From an uncultured Xanthobacteraceae bacterium (GTDB taxonomy: Bacteria > Pseudomonadota > Alphaproteobacteria > Rhizobiales > Xanthobacteraceae), in NCBI GenBank assembly GCA_955652195.1, contig CATPBC010000130.1, forward strand, positions 1 through 9,372: a stretch of DNA of 9,372 nucleotides. Direction: 5' to 3'. Of the stretch, positions 8,350 to 9,372 are shown piece after piece; within the stretch, counting starts at the first letter, position 1, and each line of letters starts with the position of its first letter. The notes beneath the pieces were generated by a model. The model did no database searches. It saw nothing but the letters and a program-made list of their open reading frames with translations, and was not told the DNA's origin. A program made the position numbers and the translations under genes.

Positions 8350-8825
8350 ACTCGCTAGTGAAGTTTAAATTACCGCCGCGGCCAGACCGTTCGGTTCTGA
8401 GCGATTCAATTCCCCTGTTCTTTGTTGGTCCCAGCCAGAGCGGATTTTGGGTCGCACGTGAATCTGAAGGCCACAGTGGCGGCATTTTTCTTTTCAGACG
8501 TTCGGCGGCACGTTTTGCCCGCAAGAAAAGCTCACCCGGAGGGTGCGCCACTATGTTTGTCGAGCATCTCGAGCTCAACGTTTCCAACCAAGGCGGCCGC
8601 GTCGCTGAGCTGATCGCGAGGGCAATGAACGTGACGAAACGGCGTGTTCCGTTGTTGGCGAACTTCATTGCAACGGCCGCCGCCGAATGGCGCAAGCTTG
8701 TAAGCCAGATTTTGCGCCCAATTGCCGTTCAACGCCTAAACCGCGTTGCCATCGAGAGAGAGCCGGTCCGCCGCGAGTCTACCCTGATTTCGAAAAACAA
8801 CGGCGATCTGCCGGTTCCGCGATGA
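8346..8825 (+). CDS. Uncharacterised 159-aa protein, paralog of the 96-aa ORF downstream
   Basis: Function not recognised. Residues 23-79 (PLFFVG, FWV, GGIFLFRRSAARF, ATM, LELNV) align with residues 16-73 of the ORF at 8876 with one single-residue gap; by hand I count 22 identities over about 57 positions. This looks like a small beta-rich domain with a conserved W-V and G-G-[IL]-F core. The rest (80-159) has no counterpart in the paralog: it is basic and helical in character (VAELIARAMNVTKRR, LVSQILRPIAVQRLNRVAI) and could bind nucleic acid, which is only a guess from charge. The start is at the ATGA overlap with the upstream ORF. I see no Shine-Dalgarno, so translation probably depends on coupling. 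Confidence 0.72.
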   Translation: MNSLVKFKLPPRPDRSVLSDSIPLFFVGPSQSGFWVARESEGHSGGIFLFRRSAARFARKKSSPGGCATMFVEHLELNVSNQGGRVAELIARAMNVTKRRVPLLANFIATAAAEWRKLVSQILRPIAVQRLNRVAIEREPVRRESTLISKNNGDLPVPR

Positions 8826-8837
8826 TCGCGGCACGCG

Positions 8838-8868
8838 GAGGATTCACTCCTCAGAAAAATCAAAGGAG
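8838..8868 (+). promoter_or_regulatory. Shine-Dalgarno of the 96-aa ORF with two competing short stems
   Basis: AAGGAG at 8863-8868 lies 7 nt before ATG at 8876 and fixes that start inside a longer open frame beginning at 8687. Upstream, GAGGA (8838-8842) can pair with TCCTC (8848-8852) across a 5-nt loop. The overlapping CTCCT (8847-8851) can instead pair with AGGAG of the Shine-Dalgarno. The ribosome-binding site is certain; a regulatory role for the stems is conjecture. Confidence 0.55.
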
Positions 8869-8875
8869 AACAAAC

Positions 8876-9166
8876 ATGAAAGTGATCCAAGACGCCGAAC
8901 CTCCGTCGCGAGTATCCTGTCCATTGTTCATGATCGGCCAAGACAGCCGAGGCCGCTGGGTAGTTTGCGAGCAGAGCGGTGTCCGCGGCGGTCTTTTCAT
9001 CAATCGTGCCGAGGCCCTTCGCTACATACGGTTCGAGAACGAAAACCATCCGCGTGCCACCGTCATGGTTGACGGTATTCTCGAACTCGACCTAGCCGGC
9101 AACAAAAAAGCACACATCCGCACACAATCCGGCGCCTCGAACCAACGCGAGCTTCAGGTTGCCTAG
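8876..9166 (+). CDS. Uncharacterised 96-aa protein, tandem paralog of the preceding ORF
   Basis: A small soluble protein of unknown function. After a polar N-terminus (MKVIQDAEPPSR) come PLFMIG (16-21), DSRGRWVV (23-30), GGLFINRAEALRY (38-50), ATVMV (61-65) and LELDL (69-73), then a polar tail. The alternation of short hydrophobic strands and turns with one helix (NRAEALRYIRFE) suggests a compact alpha/beta fold. It shares this core with residues 23-79 of the upstream 159-aa ORF but lacks that protein's basic C-terminus. From memory, similar 80-100-aa proteins are numerous in Bradyrhizobium genomes and annotated only as hypothetical. The open frame extends back to 8687, but AAGGAG 7 nt ahead of ATG 8876 and the end of homology point to the short form. 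Confidence 0.85.
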   Translation: MKVIQDAEPPSRVSCPLFMIGQDSRGRWVVCEQSGVRGGLFINRAEALRYIRFENENHPRATVMVDGILELDLAGNKKAHIRTQSGASNQRELQVA

Positions 9167-9186
9167 ATCAATTCAGCGGGTATTAC

Positions 9187-9372
9187 ATGTCGTCGATCAG
9201 CCGGCACGTATTGAAGATCTCGGGTTATGCGCCCGCCTTACCGACGCCATTCAGCGATGACGACACGATTGACCCTGCGGCATTTGAAGAGTCTCGTCGG
9301 ATAAGAGACTGGCTGCTGGCAATTCTCCGTTTTGCTGTCACTCTGGAGCAGTGCGACCAAACAGCCGCCATG
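9187..9372 (+). CDS. Partial ORF with a dihydrodipicolinate-synthase-like N-terminus, then unrelated sequence
   Basis: All 62 codons from ATG 9187 to the window end are open; the C-terminus is outside. Residues about 9-34 (LKISGYAPALPTPFSDDDTI, then DPAAFE) read like the first strand of DapA-family lyases, where G-x-x-P-A-L-x-T-P-F...[ID]-D-x-x-A is typical. The next residues (ESRRIRDWLLAILRFAVTLE, then QCDQTAAM) do not continue the expected GTTGE region. They resemble, from memory, helical hypothetical proteins of rhizobia. It may be a chimera or a small protein with a borrowed N-terminus. It starts 20 nt after the 96-aa ORF with only a weak GCGGG upstream. No catalytic residues are visible in the part present, so no enzyme function is claimed. 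Confidence 0.6.
   Translation, partial: MSSISRHVLKISGYAPALPTPFSDDDTIDPAAFEESRRIRDWLLAILRFAVTLEQCDQTAAM

Noticed and set aside
8291..8695. 134-codon minus-strand ORF opposite the 159-aa gene
   Set aside because: Antisense to a plus-strand frame supported by paralogy to its neighbour; no start signal and no recognisable motif.
8687..8875. Upstream extension of the 96-aa ORF to ATG 8687
   Set aside because: It overlaps the C-terminal half of the 159-aa ORF in another frame, and the strong AAGGAG plus the paralog alignment favour the start at 8876.
1..9372. CRISPR arrays, insertion sequences, tRNA or rRNA genes
   Set aside because: I looked for regularly spaced repeats, transposase-like proteins, terminal inverted repeats and cloverleaf signatures such as GGTTCGAATCC, and saw none.

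Overview
The window looks like chromosomal DNA of an alphaproteobacterium of the Bradyrhizobium/Rhodopseudomonas/Afipia kind. This is inferred from the GC-rich coding sequence, the character of the Kdp proteins, and the family resemblance of the small proteins at the right end to uncharacterised rhizobial proteins. No database search was possible, so the taxon is an inference.

Positions 1-7268, about three quarters of the window, are a high-affinity potassium uptake (kdp) operon on the minus strand. In transcription order it holds a 27-residue single-helix ORF, kdpF (29 aa), kdpA (570 aa), kdpB (705 aa), kdpC (200 aa) and kdpD, which is cut by the window edge after 842 codons. The first five genes are separated by only 11-15 nt and each has its own Shine-Dalgarno sequence. 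kdpD follows after an 83-nt gap that contains a small inverted repeat, and it has no visible Shine-Dalgarno. KdpA (channel-like K+ path), KdpB (P-type ATPase), KdpC and KdpF form the KdpFABC pump. KdpD is the sensor kinase, and its partner regulator KdpE would be expected just beyond position 1. I translated kdpD codon by codon and it is open throughout, with no frameshift.

Positions 7269-7878 are a divergent intergenic region of about 610 bp, visibly poorer in GC. It must hold the kdp promoter and probably that of the right-hand cluster, but I found no convincing promoter, terminator or RNA gene in it. A few tiny ORFs lie there and are treated as speculative.

Positions 7879-9372 carry four plus-strand ORFs in a tight run: a 156-aa protein of unknown function; a 159-aa protein overlapping it by ATGA; a 96-aa protein that is a diverged tandem paralog of the N-terminal half of the 159-aa one; and an ORF cut by the window end that starts like a dihydrodipicolinate-synthase-family protein but then departs from that family. 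None has an assignable function. The kdp operon is a well-known system. The less explained parts are the 27-aa ORF ahead of kdpF and the right-hand cluster of small unknown proteins.
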